Shown: positions 8,499 through 17,763, counted from the stretch's first letter. The stretch: 64,000 nt of DNA from Fervidobacterium changbaicum (GCF_004117075.1 NZ_CP026721.1:868001-932000); one strand, 5' to 3'. Program-made: numbers and translations. The notes: generated by a model not told the origin, from the letters alone.

Positions 8499-9659
8499 TT
8501 GATAGTCACGTACAGATATAGGATATATCCAAACAAGCAACAAAAACTGCAACTTGCCAAAACATTCGGCTGCACAAGATTTGTGTGGAACTATTTTCTT
8601 GCTTGGAGAGAGGAAAGATACAAAGAACAAAAACTCGCAACCACAGAGGCTGAGTGTAGAAAACACCTAAATAGCGTACTCAAAGAGCAGTATTCTTGGC
8701 TTAGGGAAGTTGATAAGTTTGCTCTGGAAGATGCATTGATAAGAATTGATTTCGGAGTTATGGCAAAAGATAAGACCAAGAACCGCTGTTGGGGAAAAAT
8801 AAGACTACCGAAACTTGGTTGGATTAAAGCACGAATACACAGAACGTTCAACGGTAAGATAAAGACTGCAACAGTTACGTTACTTCCCAGTGGACACTAC
8901 TATGTTTCAATCGCTGTTGAGGTTGATAAAGTTAATAACAAAAACCAAACACCAGAACCAATCAACTATGCAATTGCACTCGACCTTGGGCTTAAAAGTT
9001 TCCACGTGGATAGCAACGGTAATCGTGTCGAAGCACCGAAGGTGCTTGCTAAATATGAGAAAAAACTAAAGAAACTGCAGAAAGCTTTATCAAGAAAGAA
9101 AGTAAAAAGCAAGAACTTTGAGAAAGCCAGAATCAAACTTGCTAGGTTGTATCAGAAAATATCAAATATCAGGAATGATTTTCTGGAGAAATTATCCTTG
9201 CAGGTGATTAACGAAAACCAAGTAATCATCTGCGAGGATTTGCGTGTTAAAAACCTGGTAAAGAACAGGCGACTTGCAAAGAGCATACATGATGCATCAT
9301 GGTCGAAATTTTTACAAATGCTAAAATACAAAGCCGAGAGACGAGGCAGGATTTTCATGCAGGTATCGCCAAACTTTCCATCATCGCAAATATGCAGTGA
9401 TTGTGGATACAAGAATGAAGAAGTAAAAGAGCTGAGTGTGAGAGTTTGGGAGTGTCCAAGCTGTGGTAGTGTACACGATAGAGATTTGAATGCGGCGAGG
9501 AATATACTTGCAGAAGGTTTAAAGTTGCTTAGCGAGATTAATAAACCCGTAGGGCTGGGACGGTCCGAGCCGGAAGGCGATGCCTGTGGAGGCGAGACCT
9601 CTACTATTAGTGGCATACCACTGGTGGAAAGTCTTGTCAGTGAAGCAGGAAGCTCGTGA
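8499..9659 (+). CDS. tnpB: RNA-guided nuclease TnpB (shortened)
   Basis: TnpB proteins are transposon-encoded, RNA-guided DNA nucleases, relatives of Cas12. This 386-residue copy begins with the usual [11 protein letters not shown] block and has all three RuvC blocks: ALDLGLK (Asp, about 166), [10 protein letters not shown] (Glu, about 248) and [10 protein letters not shown] (Asp, about 328). A CSDCGY/CPSCGS zinc ribbon lies between the last two. The segment between [18 protein letters not shown] and IRLPKLGW is only about 16 residues; in family members I know it is some 40-50 residues and carries a conserved Lys/Phe-rich patch. It may therefore have an internal in-frame deletion. Translation starts at TTG 8499 after an AGGGAGAG site. 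The tail overlaps the candidate guide RNA. Confidence 0.9.
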   Translation: MIVTYRYRIYPNKQQKLQLAKTFGCTRFVWNYFLAWREERYKEQKLATTEAECRKHLNSVLKEQYSWLREVDKFALEDALIRIDFGVMAKDKTKNRCWGKIRLPKLGWIKARIHRTFNGKIKTATVTLLPSGHYYVSIAVEVDKVNNKNQTPEPINYAIALDLGLKSFHVDSNGNRVEAPKVLAKYEKKLKKLQKALSRKKVKSKNFEKARIKLARLYQKISNIRNDFLEKLSLQVINENQVIICEDLRVKNLVKNRRLAKSIHDASWSKFLQMLKYKAERRGRIFMQVSPNFPSSQICSDCGYKNEEVKELSVRVWECPSCGSVHDRDLNAARNILAEGLKLLSEINKPVGLGRSEPEGDACGGETSTISGIPLVESLVSEAGSS

Positions 9660-9680
9660 CTTCAGTCATGAGCGGTTCAC
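9545..9680 (+). ncRNA. Candidate omega (reRNA) guide RNA of TnpB
   Basis: In IS200/IS605 elements the TnpB guide RNA comes from the 3' end of tnpB and the right end of the transposon, and the flanking host sequence serves as guide. Here the last roughly 110 bp of tnpB are unusually GC-rich and hairpin-prone, encode a low-complexity tail ([17 protein letters not shown]) and run into the terminal hairpin at 9653-9672 and GGTTCAC. The guide would start at 9681 (AAATCTGAAATGATGG). Its 5' boundary is a guess; RNA evidence is lacking. Confidence 0.45.
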
Positions 9681-9689
9681 AAATCTGAA

Positions 9690-10553
9690 ATGATGGTCAC
9701 TTGCATAGGGAAAGCCAACTTGGATATTTCTTATTCTATTCAGCAAGTACATTTGGGGAACAACCACGTATCACTCTCAGTTGACCTCCACCTCGGTGGG
9801 AAGGCGGCAAATGTATCGGTAGCACTCAAAAAACTCGGCATTCAGTCTCAGCTGATTGCAGATATTGGTGGTGACCCTTTCGGACAAAAGATTACTGAAG
9901 AATTGAAAACATTTGGAGTAATTTCCCTTCTCAAAGTGAAGCCCGCCATGACGGGCTTCACTTTTATTGTTGTCGAACAAGATGGGACAAACACAATGTT
10001 CAACTACATCGGCGCAAATGCACTTTTATCACTTGAAGATATCTCGAGGTACGAATCTGAACTGGTAGAATCTGATTTAGTCTTCTATCAAGCAAGTGCA
10101 GGGAGACAAAAAGAGATAATTGAATATTTGAAAAAGCTGCAGTGTCCGATTTTCATCGAACTGTCCGAACCAGTTGAGCCAGAACTACTGAACGGTATAG
10201 AGTCCATTTCGCTCAACGAGGAAGAAGCGCTGAGAGTTACACGAACAGAAAATACATTCGATGCTCTTGGTAGACTACTGAGTTTCGGTGTGGGGAGCAT
10301 ATTCCTAAAACTTGGGGATAAGGGCGCTATATATGCAAATAGAGAAAACATCATCTACGGCAAACCGTACAAGATATCTCCCGTTGATACAACAGGTGCA
10401 GGTGACGCTTTCACAGCTGGTTGCATATACGGAATTCTCAATAACATGCCAGTTGAACGTATCCTTGATTTTGCCAACAAATGCGGGGCAATCACGTGCA
10501 TAAGGAGAGGAACTACAGAAGCATTTCCAACATACAAAGAAGTAGAAAACTGA
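9690..10553 (+). CDS. PfkB-family carbohydrate kinase
   Basis: A 287-residue ribokinase-type kinase that phosphorylates a sugar or nucleoside with ATP. It has the N-terminal family block (HLGGKAANVSVALKKLG, about 35-51) and the C-terminal ATP-binding/catalytic signature DTTGAGDAFTAG at about 232-243 with the catalytic Asp. The substrate cannot be told. The reading frame begins only 9 bp after the transposon end, and no ribosome site is visible before either ATG (9690, 9693), so the insertion probably removed the native leader. The family N-terminus is complete, so the protein is likely intact. A strong bidirectional terminator follows. Confidence 0.9.
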   Translation: MMVTCIGKANLDISYSIQQVHLGNNHVSLSVDLHLGGKAANVSVALKKLGIQSQLIADIGGDPFGQKITEELKTFGVISLLKVKPAMTGFTFIVVEQDGTNTMFNYIGANALLSLEDISRYESELVESDLVFYQASAGRQKEIIEYLKKLQCPIFIELSEPVEPELLNGIESISLNEEEALRVTRTENTFDALGRLLSFGVGSIFLKLGDKGAIYANRENIIYGKPYKISPVDTTGAGDAFTAGCIYGILNNMPVERILDFANKCGAITCIRRGTTEAFPTYKEVEN

Positions 10554-10610
10554 ACTTTGGAAAAGTACGATGAATACTAATCTTGCTTTTCGATCACATC
10601 AGAAATATAA

Positions 10611-10641
10611 AAAACCGATGGGGCAAGGCCCCATCGGTTTT
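10611..10641. terminator. Bidirectional terminator between sugar kinase and protease genes
   Basis: CCGATGGGG (10615-10623) pairs perfectly with CCCCATCGG (10629-10637) around a 5-nt loop, flanked by A residues on the left and T residues on the right. It can end the + strand kinase gene and the - strand protease operon. A nearly identical hairpin ends the second protease operon at 15641-15665. Confidence 0.9.
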
Positions 10642-10672
10642 TGTTTAGTCCTACTGATTTCTGAAGGTTTGA

Positions 10673-12784
10673 TTAGTTGTTGTTACCGAATACAGTCCAC
10701 CAGAGGTATAGAGGTTCTTCGTCTGCACCAAGATTTATTCCACCGAAATCATCAATCACTGTCCATGTCGTGCCTTTCTTCAAGACACCTGAAATAGTAA
10801 TATCCGCACCATTTATTGTTACTGTTCCAGTGATAGTAATATCGTCTCGTGCTGGTAAAATTGTTTGAAGACCAATCGACACTTGTCCAGATAAATCTGA
10901 AAAATCATAGTGGTGATTCCTTGTATATGGAATCCTTCGATATACTCCCCTCAGTAGTGGGTCTACAATTACTATTTGAGGATCTGTTAACGCTGATAGA
11001 TCCGTCCCAAACTTTACCTTAAAGGACGAGCTAAAGACAATATTTAGTTGTGTGGCGCTTGGCGAAATATTGTAATTGGTGTAAGAAGCTTCCCTTTCTT
11101 CAGCCATTCTCAGAGCAATACCGTATCCACCTGATAGGCTTTTACCGTCAACTTGAGCAAGTGCTCTATCCCAGTGGTCCGGACCACCTATGAAAATGTC
11201 GTAGATTCCTTCATCGATGTGTGGGAACCTCGCAATCCCGTCAGGACCTGTTTTTGCATAGTAACATGAACCTTTTTCTCTTATCAAAGAAACAAACACA
11301 GTTGGAACTCCCCATTCTTTATAAGCATCCGTAATTTTTACCTGAAATTCTTCAACTCCACTGGTTGTTGGCAGTGGACCTTGCAGTGCAGTGTTCAGTT
11401 TCACAAGCCCGTAACCAGTATCGTGGTCCCAACCTAATTTATCCTTCCAATTGAAGTCATACGCTGTGTTTTCAAGAAGCTTCCTTATCTGCCATGGTTT
11501 TGCATTCGGAAATTTCTGGAGCAGTACTGCAACGGCACCGGTTACGTGTGGTGCAGCCATCGATGTTCCCTGATAATAATCATAGGTACCGCCGTTGGAT
11601 GCAGGAACATTTGGATTGTGCCCCTCATAACCACGGCTTCTTGGCCCTGGAACCGTTGAGAGAATTTGAACACCCGGAGCACCGACTGAGACACCATCGC
11701 TTCTGCTGGAGAATTCTGCTACCCTATAGCTACCGCCGTAGTACTCAAGTGCGGCAACTTGAATAACACCGGGATATCCAGCTGGGTATTGGTGATGCGA
11801 ATCAGAAGTAGCATTACCAGCTGATACAACCATAACCACTCCGTGTTCCAATGCATAATCAAATGCTTCTTTCATTGTGTAGCTGTATCCCCAGCCACCC
11901 CAGGAATGGTTCATAACCTTTGCTCCAAGGTTGACCGCCCATATGATACCTGCTGCAACATAATCGTCGCCAACGTATCCATTTCCACCAACAAGTGCAG
12001 GATCATCGAAAATCACTATCGGCATTATCTTTGCACCGGGTGCAACACCAACGATACCTTTACCGTCCTTCTTGGCTGCAATGGTACCTGCTACATGTGT
12101 ACCGTGTGCTCCACCAAATGAAGAATCTGTACCTTCTGGAAGCACCTCACCTGTAAACGGTCTGTATCCTTCGATAACTTGACCTTGCAAGTCAGGATGC
12201 GTTCCATCAACACCGGTATCGACAACGGCTACGATTACTCCGGTACCCGATGCTTCCTCCCAAAGTGTCGTTGTTATACCGAGTGCTTCAAGTCCCCAAA
12301 GTTCGTTCGATAATTCTTCTCCATAATTCCTCGTATTGTTTAATCCAGGTTTGCCTGTCTTGAACATTTCCGGATTTGGCTTTACGACAGTTGGCTTTAT
12401 CAGTTCTCTTTTGTAGCTTGGTTCAACGTACCTAATAGCAGAAAGTTTGAGCGCTTTTATTTTATCGTAAGCCTGCTTAACCGTCATGTTATTTAACTTG
12501 ATTGAAACTACCTTAATTTCTGGTATTTCAAGGACGATTTTTCCATTAACTGCTTTAACAATCTTGTCGACTTCTTTTCTGTCGTTATACCCAACAAGAA
12601 TTCTTCCTTCCGTGTATTCACCATCTTTCAATTCGCCAAACAGAATGTTGAATCCGTTCTGCTTGATTTCAGGTAGAGAAGTTAGATCTTTAATCTGATT
12701 TCTTGGTTCAAAACTTGGATTAGTACATGAAAATAACGCAAGAAGAAGAGCAATAACAGAAATGACCAAGAATGCTTTTCTCAT
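10673..12784 (-). CDS. fls: Fervidolysin-like subtilisin family protease, lipoprotein
   Basis: A 703-residue secreted S8 serine protease. It starts with a lipoprotein signal ending in a lipobox (LLALFSC, Cys20), then a propeptide of about 120 residues (GYNDRKEVDKIVKAVNGKIV), the catalytic domain, and a C-terminal beta-sandwich region from about residue 455. The triad is visible as Asp189 (VAVVDTGVDGTHP), His227 (GAHGTHVAGT) and Ser408 (GTSMAAPH), with the oxyanion Asn324 (SAGN). Layout and many segments match my recollection of fervidolysin from F. pennivorans, a keratin-degrading enzyme. The ATG at 12784 follows a GGGGGGGA site and lies 16 bp after the stop of the partner lipoprotein gene, so the two form an operon. 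Confidence 0.93.
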   Translation of the reverse strand: MRKAFLVISVIALLLALFSCTNPSFEPRNQIKDLTSLPEIKQNGFNILFGELKDGEYTEGRILVGYNDRKEVDKIVKAVNGKIVLEIPEIKVVSIKLNNMTVKQAYDKIKALKLSAIRYVEPSYKRELIKPTVVKPNPEMFKTGKPGLNNTRNYGEELSNELWGLEALGITTTLWEEASGTGVIVAVVDTGVDGTHPDLQGQVIEGYRPFTGEVLPEGTDSSFGGAHGTHVAGTIAAKKDGKGIVGVAPGAKIMPIVIFDDPALVGGNGYVGDDYVAAGIIWAVNLGAKVMNHSWGGWGYSYTMKEAFDYALEHGVVMVVSAGNATSDSHHQYPAGYPGVIQVAALEYYGGSYRVAEFSSRSDGVSVGAPGVQILSTVPGPRSRGYEGHNPNVPASNGGTYDYYQGTSMAAPHVTGAVAVLLQKFPNAKPWQIRKLLENTAYDFNWKDKLGWDHDTGYGLVKLNTALQGPLPTTSGVEEFQVKITDAYKEWGVPTVFVSLIREKGSCYYAKTGPDGIARFPHIDEGIYDIFIGGPDHWDRALAQVDGKSLSGGYGIALRMAEEREASYTNYNISPSATQLNIVFSSSFKVKFGTDLSALTDPQIVIVDPLLRGVYRRIPYTRNHHYDFSDLSGQVSIGLQTILPARDDITITGTVTINGADITISGVLKKGTTWTVIDDFGGINLGADEEPLYLWWTVFGNNN

Positions 12785-12800
12785 CACAATCCCCCCCTTC

Positions 12801-15197
12801 TCAATTCTCACCAGTTACGAATCTGTGGTAAATCTCTGCTGCTGCTCCAAATGGGTCTACAAATCCGTTGGCGTCGACTTTTATTGCGTAAGCCACACTT
12901 CCATCATTTGTGTCCTGTACCATAGCTATAAGAAGTTCATTGCCCCATTCGTAGACTTTGTTGGCTTGGAGTTTGTTGTACGGATACCATTTTTTAGCTG
13001 CAAAATCTATCCAGCGGTACGTTCCAGATGTGTAATTACTGAACTTTAATTGAACAGTTGGATTCGTACTTGAGGTACCAAATATACTGTATGAACCTGA
13101 TGTTGGATCCGTTCCTAATGAGTAATAGCAGTAGTCGTTAACAACCTCATCATACAACCAGATATCCCAGAGGTATTGAACCGTTCCTTCTGCTGTGCTT
13201 GGAACACCACTGAAAGTCCATTTAAATGTTGGATCTCTTGAGACGTTTGTTGAGCCGTTTACTGGGCTATGATAGATTACATCGAACATTGGTAGTGGTA
13301 TTACATCGCCTATAACTGTGTAAGGTGTTTCAAAACCTTCATATACTGAAGAAACAGCGTAGTACACTTTCTTCAACGGTTCAAGTTCCGCAGAATAGTC
13401 ACGGTAGTAGTATGTTGTGTATGGTACTGTTGCTATCGGTTCGTAAGTGATGTTATCAAATGATCTATATATTCTGTACGCCTTTGGTCGTGTTGTACCA
13501 GAGTCTTCGTACCACGGTCTCCAGCGTACTTCGATGTAAAGGTTCTGGCCTCGACCTGCCGCTGCTGGACTTATTCCTTTTCTGTAGAACTCTACCGCTT
13601 GGTTTCTTGTGTAAGCGATTATATTGTAACCTGTCTGCGCTCCAGCTGTGTATTTTTCTACAATGTACGGAACGATGCCCGAAACTGGTTGTCTAATAAC
13701 ATTTACATAGACCACCTTTTCATATCTATTGTCGTTCTGGTCGTAAATATCTATAAGAATCGGTGTCATGCCTTCAAATTCTTTTGCTGACTGCACTGCA
13801 CTTATTGAGCCTGTGTAACCAATGGCCCTTGGATTTGTAAATACTCCGGTTCCTGGAACACCACCAACTTTTAGGTACCAGAGGTTGAGAGCATATTCTT
13901 TTGAAATCGCCCGACCAACCACTTTTATTGTGTCTGTTGTCAAATTCGAGTCCGGTGTCAGTTCATTATCGTTCCCATCGTACATTGCGAGCTCAAGTTC
14001 GAATGGTTTTTCAGATGCCGTTTGTCCAAGTCTGGCAACCCTCAGTTGTGTTTCAAATTTCACCGTTTCGTTATGTCTTAAGCGCAGACCTTCGATGTAT
14101 GTTACGGCATGCCCATTCTTCTTAAGAACGATATTGAAATCTGTCGTTGTGGAGAGAGTAATATTGTTGAAGGTAGCCTTACCTGTTGAATCCGTAGTTT
14201 CAGTTGCAACTGTGCTATTTCCTGCTCTGAGTTCAACTGTTGCACCAGCTACAGCAGCACCAGATTTGTAATCTGTAACGTACACAACGAGACTACCTGT
14301 TCCTTCGTATGGTGCACTAACCTTGAATGTAAGGTTAGCGGTTCCTCCTTTACCATCGGAAACCTGAATTGTTACCGTTTGCGGTACAACGACCTTGTTT
14401 ACCGGGAACCAATAGTACTTGTTTCCAATAACGTATCCGGGCCCACCTGTTATAGCGAATGTTAAACTATCACCATCTGGATCATACACGTAATCTGATA
14501 GGTTAATTGATAACATCTTTCCAACAGTTGAAAGTTGATTTGGTACGGGTAAAACAAGAGGATTTCTATTAGTTGATGGGACTGGTAAAACGGAGACATT
14601 CAAGTAAGCGTATGTAAAGGCCCCTTTGGAGTCTGTAGCTTTCAAGAGGAATATGTAGAGCCCCTCTGAGAAAGTAGATGTATCCCATTTTAAAGCAGCG
14701 TATTCTATGTTTGCACCTTTTGGTCCGCTTTCAATCGTTATGGTTATTTCATCTCCATCCGGATCACTAACTTTGTCTGTAAGGTCATAGTTAAGAAGCT
14801 GACCTTTTGTTATACTGACACCTTCTTCTGGAAGACTCCACACTGGTGCACTGTTTGGTGTTGGGTTAACCACAACTACCAAAGTAGCAAACGCTTCTCC
14901 ACCTTTTCCATTAGTAGCCTTTAATATAAAAACATATGTTCCCGCTGACGTGGGAGTGAACGTAAAGACGCTGTTCGTTATAGTTGCACCGTGTGTTTCA
15001 CCCTCAATCGTTATCGTTACTGGGTAACCCCTTGGGTCGGTTACTTCTGACGACAAATCAAAAGTAAATTCTTGACCAACAGTGGCCGTTTTAGTATAGC
15101 TGGTCTGCTTCCACACAGGTGGTGTGGGCTGACAACCAGAGAGTATCAAAAAAACCGTGAGCAAAAGAAACGCAGAAAACACTACCGTCTTCTTCAC
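12801..15197 (-). CDS. Multi-domain Ig/cadherin-like and FN3-like surface lipoprotein
   Basis: A 798-residue lipoprotein (lipobox LILSGC, Cys22). Three cadherin/Ig-like repeats of about 100 residues follow (DLTDKVSDPDGDEITI, then NLSDYVYDPDGDSLTF; the DPDGD motifs suggest calcium sites). Next comes a carboxypeptidase-regulatory-like domain (SGAAVAGATVELRAGNS), a large central region, an FN3-like module (KAYRIYRSFDNITYEPIA) and a final domain starting PVNGSTNVSRDPTFKW. It ends in YHRFVTGEN. Domains of this type bind proteins or polysaccharide at the cell surface; the ligand is unknown. GTG start after GGGGGGA. It is first in an operon with the fervidolysin-like protease and may dock substrate or protease. 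Confidence 0.85.
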   Translation of the reverse strand: MKKTVVFSAFLLLTVFLILSGCQPTPPVWKQTSYTKTATVGQEFTFDLSSEVTDPRGYPVTITIEGETHGATITNSVFTFTPTSAGTYVFILKATNGKGGEAFATLVVVVNPTPNSAPVWSLPEEGVSITKGQLLNYDLTDKVSDPDGDEITITIESGPKGANIEYAALKWDTSTFSEGLYIFLLKATDSKGAFTYAYLNVSVLPVPSTNRNPLVLPVPNQLSTVGKMLSINLSDYVYDPDGDSLTFAITGGPGYVIGNKYYWFPVNKVVVPQTVTIQVSDGKGGTANLTFKVSAPYEGTGSLVVYVTDYKSGAAVAGATVELRAGNSTVATETTDSTGKATFNNITLSTTTDFNIVLKKNGHAVTYIEGLRLRHNETVKFETQLRVARLGQTASEKPFELELAMYDGNDNELTPDSNLTTDTIKVVGRAISKEYALNLWYLKVGGVPGTGVFTNPRAIGYTGSISAVQSAKEFEGMTPILIDIYDQNDNRYEKVVYVNVIRQPVSGIVPYIVEKYTAGAQTGYNIIAYTRNQAVEFYRKGISPAAAGRGQNLYIEVRWRPWYEDSGTTRPKAYRIYRSFDNITYEPIATVPYTTYYYRDYSAELEPLKKVYYAVSSVYEGFETPYTVIGDVIPLPMFDVIYHSPVNGSTNVSRDPTFKWTFSGVPSTAEGTVQYLWDIWLYDEVVNDYCYYSLGTDPTSGSYSIFGTSSTNPTVQLKFSNYTSGTYRWIDFAAKKWYPYNKLQANKVYEWGNELLIAMVQDTNDGSVAYAIKVDANGFVDPFGAAAEIYHRFVTGEN

Positions 15198-15276
15198 CCT
15201 AATCCCCCCTCTATATGAGATGTAGTATTACAGGAATTTCGAAAATCGAGGAATTACTTAGATTCATGGTATTAAT

Positions 15277-15307
15277 ATTATACCATTTTTCTTGACGAAA
15301 AAGTCAA
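15277..15307 (-). promoter_or_regulatory. Promoter of the lipoprotein/fervidolysin operon
   Basis: On the minus strand: TTGACT (15302-15307), a 19-bp spacer and TATAAT (15277-15282) with TGG before the -10. It lies 80 bp before the GTG of the lipoprotein gene. The long spacer is offset by the extended -10. Confidence 0.68.
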
Positions 15308-15633
15308 ATTATTAAGCTAATTCCACAACTATGCAACCTTTTATTTTACATTATATGGAATCAGAACGGTATTCACAGAAATTCCCATAGGTACAAGCTT
15401 TTTTCACTATTCATTAAGATTTCCGACACTGGTAGAATTGGAGACTTATTATTTTCATTATAGCCAAGAACTTTTCAAACACTTCAGATGCCCACCTTCG
15501 GATTAGTTAACCCTTGCGATGCGTCTTTAAAGTTTCTCTTCATGCAGTAGACGGATTTCACTCAATGTACTTCTGAACCATTCTTGGCATCGATTTTTCA
15601 ATCACTGAACTCGGAACAAAATCCTTGTACAAT

Positions 15634-15665
15634 AAAAAAAACCGATGGGGGATTACCCCACCGGT
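15634..15665 (-). terminator. Rho-independent terminator of the second protease operon
   Basis: On the minus strand ACCGGTGGGG (15656-15665) pairs with CCCCATCGGT (15641-15650; one G.T pair) over a 5-nt loop, followed by seven T residues. Its stem is nearly the same as the terminator at 10615-10637. Confidence 0.9.
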
Positions 15666-15688
15666 TTGTTTTTGGCAGAAGTTATGCC

Positions 15689-17749
15689 TTAGTTCTTTCC
15701 AAAAACTGTCCACCAAGCAAATGGTAAATCAAAGTACATGTAACCAAAGTAAGAACCTAATTCATCAAGAACAAGTCCTTCACTTTCACCTTCTGGTATT
15801 TGTACAAACACTGGTATCTCGTGTCCGTTGATCGTTGCTGTACCTTCAAGTGTTATGTCAGTACTTGCAGGAGTGCTCAGGGCAACAGAAAGCAGGAGTT
15901 GGCCTGAGTTTTCGCTGAGAGTCTTTTTGTTAGTGTTGTAAGGTAATTCGAACACTTCCTCTGTTAAGAGGTTTTCAACAACAATCGATGCGCCACTAAG
16001 CGGTGTTTTAAATTGTAACGTGAAGGTGGATTCGAATTTGTACGTTTTTGTTGCGTCCGCTGTCAGGTTGATTGTATCGTTTGTCTGCCTTTCTTCCTGC
16101 ATTCGGAGTGCTGTATAGTAAGCCATAAATCCTTCTGGCGCCTCACATCTTTCGTAACTATCTGGTCCGCCGATGATTACTTCGTATTCTCCTGCGTCGA
16201 TTGCTGGGAAGTGTGCGACACCGTTTGCGTCAGTCTTTGCGTAGTATGCGAAGTATTTCCCGACGATATTCTTCTTGAGTGTTACAAATACAGATGGAAC
16301 TGTCCAGCTTCCGTATGCATCGGTCACGACTATGTCAAGTGTTGCTCCACCGGCTGTTGGAAGCGTTCCAGAAAGTGCACGCTTTGCGTTAACAAGACCG
16401 TATCCTGAGTAGTGGTCAAAGCCAGGTTCGTCAACATCTATGGCTGTTTGCTCAATGAGCTTTCTTACCTGCCACGGTTTTGCGTTAGGATACTTTTGCA
16501 AAATCAAAGCGACAACGCCGGTTACGTGTGGTGCAGCCATGGATGTTCCACCGTAATAGTCGTAAGTTCCTCCGTTCAGTTCAGAAATTACGCTTTCACC
16601 CTCGTATCCTAAGCTCTCTGGAAGAGGGACTGTCGAGAGAATGTTCACACCAGGTGCACCAATGACAACAGAATCTGCCTTTGTTGAGAAACCTGTTGTT
16701 TTGATATTCCCACCATTGTACTCAAGTGCAGCAACTCTTATAACCCCTGGATATCCTGCAGGATATTTGTGCTGAACTTTTGAGTAATCGTTACCTGATG
16801 AAACAACCATAACAACTCCATGGTCCATTGCATAATCGAATGCAGCTTTCATCGTGTGGCTATATCCAGAGCCACCCCATGAATTGTTCATTACTTTTGC
16901 TCCATGCTCAACCGCCCAAACAACACCTGCTGCGACAAAATCATCACCAACGTAGCCGTTTCCACCAACAAGTGCTGGATCATCAAAAATCACTATCGGC
17001 ATTATCTTTGCACCCGGTGCAACACCGACGATGCCTTTACCGTCTTTCTTAGCAGCGATGGTACCTGCTACGTGCGTACCGTGTGCACCGCCGAACGAGG
17101 AATCTGTTCCAGCAGGAAGTTCTTCATCAAAAGCTGGTCTGTAGCCGCCAATAACTTGCCCTTGCAGGTCTGGATGCGTTCCATCAACACCACTGTCGAC
17201 AACGGCTACAATTACACCAGTACCTGATGCCTCAGCCCAAACTTCCGTTGCACTGACAGCCTCAACACCCCAAAGTAGTGGGCTAAACTCTTCCGTTCCT
17301 CTTGGAGAAGCACTGCTCAACCTCGGCTCGAATTTCTGCAACTCTGTGTCCCTTTTAACTGGAAGTGGTTCTATAAGTTCTCTCTTGTAGCTCGGCTCAA
17401 CGTATCTTATACCTTTTATCTTAGCTTGTTTTATCTTAGCATACGCATCTGCTACTGTTCCGTTGAATTTTATCGAAATCATCTTAATCTGTGGAAGGTC
17501 GACAACAATCTTACCGTTGAGCAGTTTTACAATCTCAAGTGCGCTCTCTCGTGATTCGTAGCCAACAAGGATTTTACCTTCTGTATATTCACCAGGGATA
17601 AGCTCACCAAACAATATCGGTGAATTAACTTTCGAGGCATTTGGAGCTTTATTGGCATTATTATTCATCTGCGGTGAACAAGCGAACACAAAAAGCAGTA
17701 CAACGGTAATAGCAAAAACCAACAATGCGCTGCTGATTTTTCTCATCAT
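15689..17749 (-). CDS. Subtilisin family protease, lipoprotein (second copy)
   Basis: A 686-residue paralogue of the fervidolysin-like protease with the same plan: lipoprotein signal (LLFVFAC, Cys24), propeptide, S8 catalytic domain, and C-terminal beta-sandwich domains ending in WWTVFGKN. The triad is Asp185 (VVDSGVDG), His223 (GAHGTHVAG) and Ser403 (GTSMAAPH), with Asn320 (SSGN). The catalytic core is very close to the first copy, for example PALVGGNGYVGDD is identical, while the propeptide and C-terminal domains differ more. The first of two adjacent ATGs was used; both sit within reach of the GGGGGGG site. It follows its partner lipoprotein gene by 14 bp and ends at its own terminator. 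Confidence 0.92.
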   Translation of the reverse strand: MMRKISSALLVFAITVVLLFVFACSPQMNNNANKAPNASKVNSPILFGELIPGEYTEGKILVGYESRESALEIVKLLNGKIVVDLPQIKMISIKFNGTVADAYAKIKQAKIKGIRYVEPSYKRELIEPLPVKRDTELQKFEPRLSSASPRGTEEFSPLLWGVEAVSATEVWAEASGTGVIVAVVDSGVDGTHPDLQGQVIGGYRPAFDEELPAGTDSSFGGAHGTHVAGTIAAKKDGKGIVGVAPGAKIMPIVIFDDPALVGGNGYVGDDFVAAGVVWAVEHGAKVMNNSWGGSGYSHTMKAAFDYAMDHGVVMVVSSGNDYSKVQHKYPAGYPGVIRVAALEYNGGNIKTTGFSTKADSVVIGAPGVNILSTVPLPESLGYEGESVISELNGGTYDYYGGTSMAAPHVTGVVALILQKYPNAKPWQVRKLIEQTAIDVDEPGFDHYSGYGLVNAKRALSGTLPTAGGATLDIVVTDAYGSWTVPSVFVTLKKNIVGKYFAYYAKTDANGVAHFPAIDAGEYEVIIGGPDSYERCEAPEGFMAYYTALRMQEERQTNDTINLTADATKTYKFESTFTLQFKTPLSGASIVVENLLTEEVFELPYNTNKKTLSENSGQLLLSVALSTPASTDITLEGTATINGHEIPVFVQIPEGESEGLVLDELGSYFGYMYFDLPFAWWTVFGKN

Positions 17750-17763
17750 CTATCCCCCCCTTC

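Larger units (their letters stand above)
8312..9680 (+). mobile_element. TnpB-only IS200/IS605-type element
   Basis: The left boundary is placed where similarity between the pseudogene and its intact paralogue stops (8311/8312). Just inside it is a small hairpin, GACAC TCTC GTGTC (8318-8331). The right boundary is placed after the hairpin CTCGTGACTTCAGTCATGAG (9653-9672) and the terminal GGTTCAC ending at 9680. Subterminal hairpins rather than inverted repeats are typical of the IS200/IS605 superfamily. There is no TnpA (Y1 transposase) gene, so the element depends on a TnpA elsewhere or is immobile. The boundaries are accurate to perhaps 10 bp. Confidence 0.75.
15198..15688. other. Intergenic region between two protease operons
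   Basis: About 490 bp without an intact gene. It contains the promoter of the downstream lipoprotein operon (15277-15307, minus strand) and the terminator of the upstream protease (15634-15665). Between them, about 15310-15630, I find no RNA gene or repeat. The minus strand there shows short peptide stretches broken by stops, such as EVFEKFLAIMKII, that could be a decayed gene, but I cannot match them to a family. Confidence 0.5.

Noticed and set aside
13822..14271. A 149-codon open frame on the plus strand inside the first lipoprotein gene
   Set aside because: It is antisense to a well-supported coding sequence and is rich in Ser/Thr/Val, as expected from the complementary strand.
15310..15630. 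Possible decayed gene or transposase remnant between the two protease operons
   Set aside because: Short peptide runs occur on the minus strand, but stops interrupt every frame and I could not connect any run to a known family, so no pseudogene is called.
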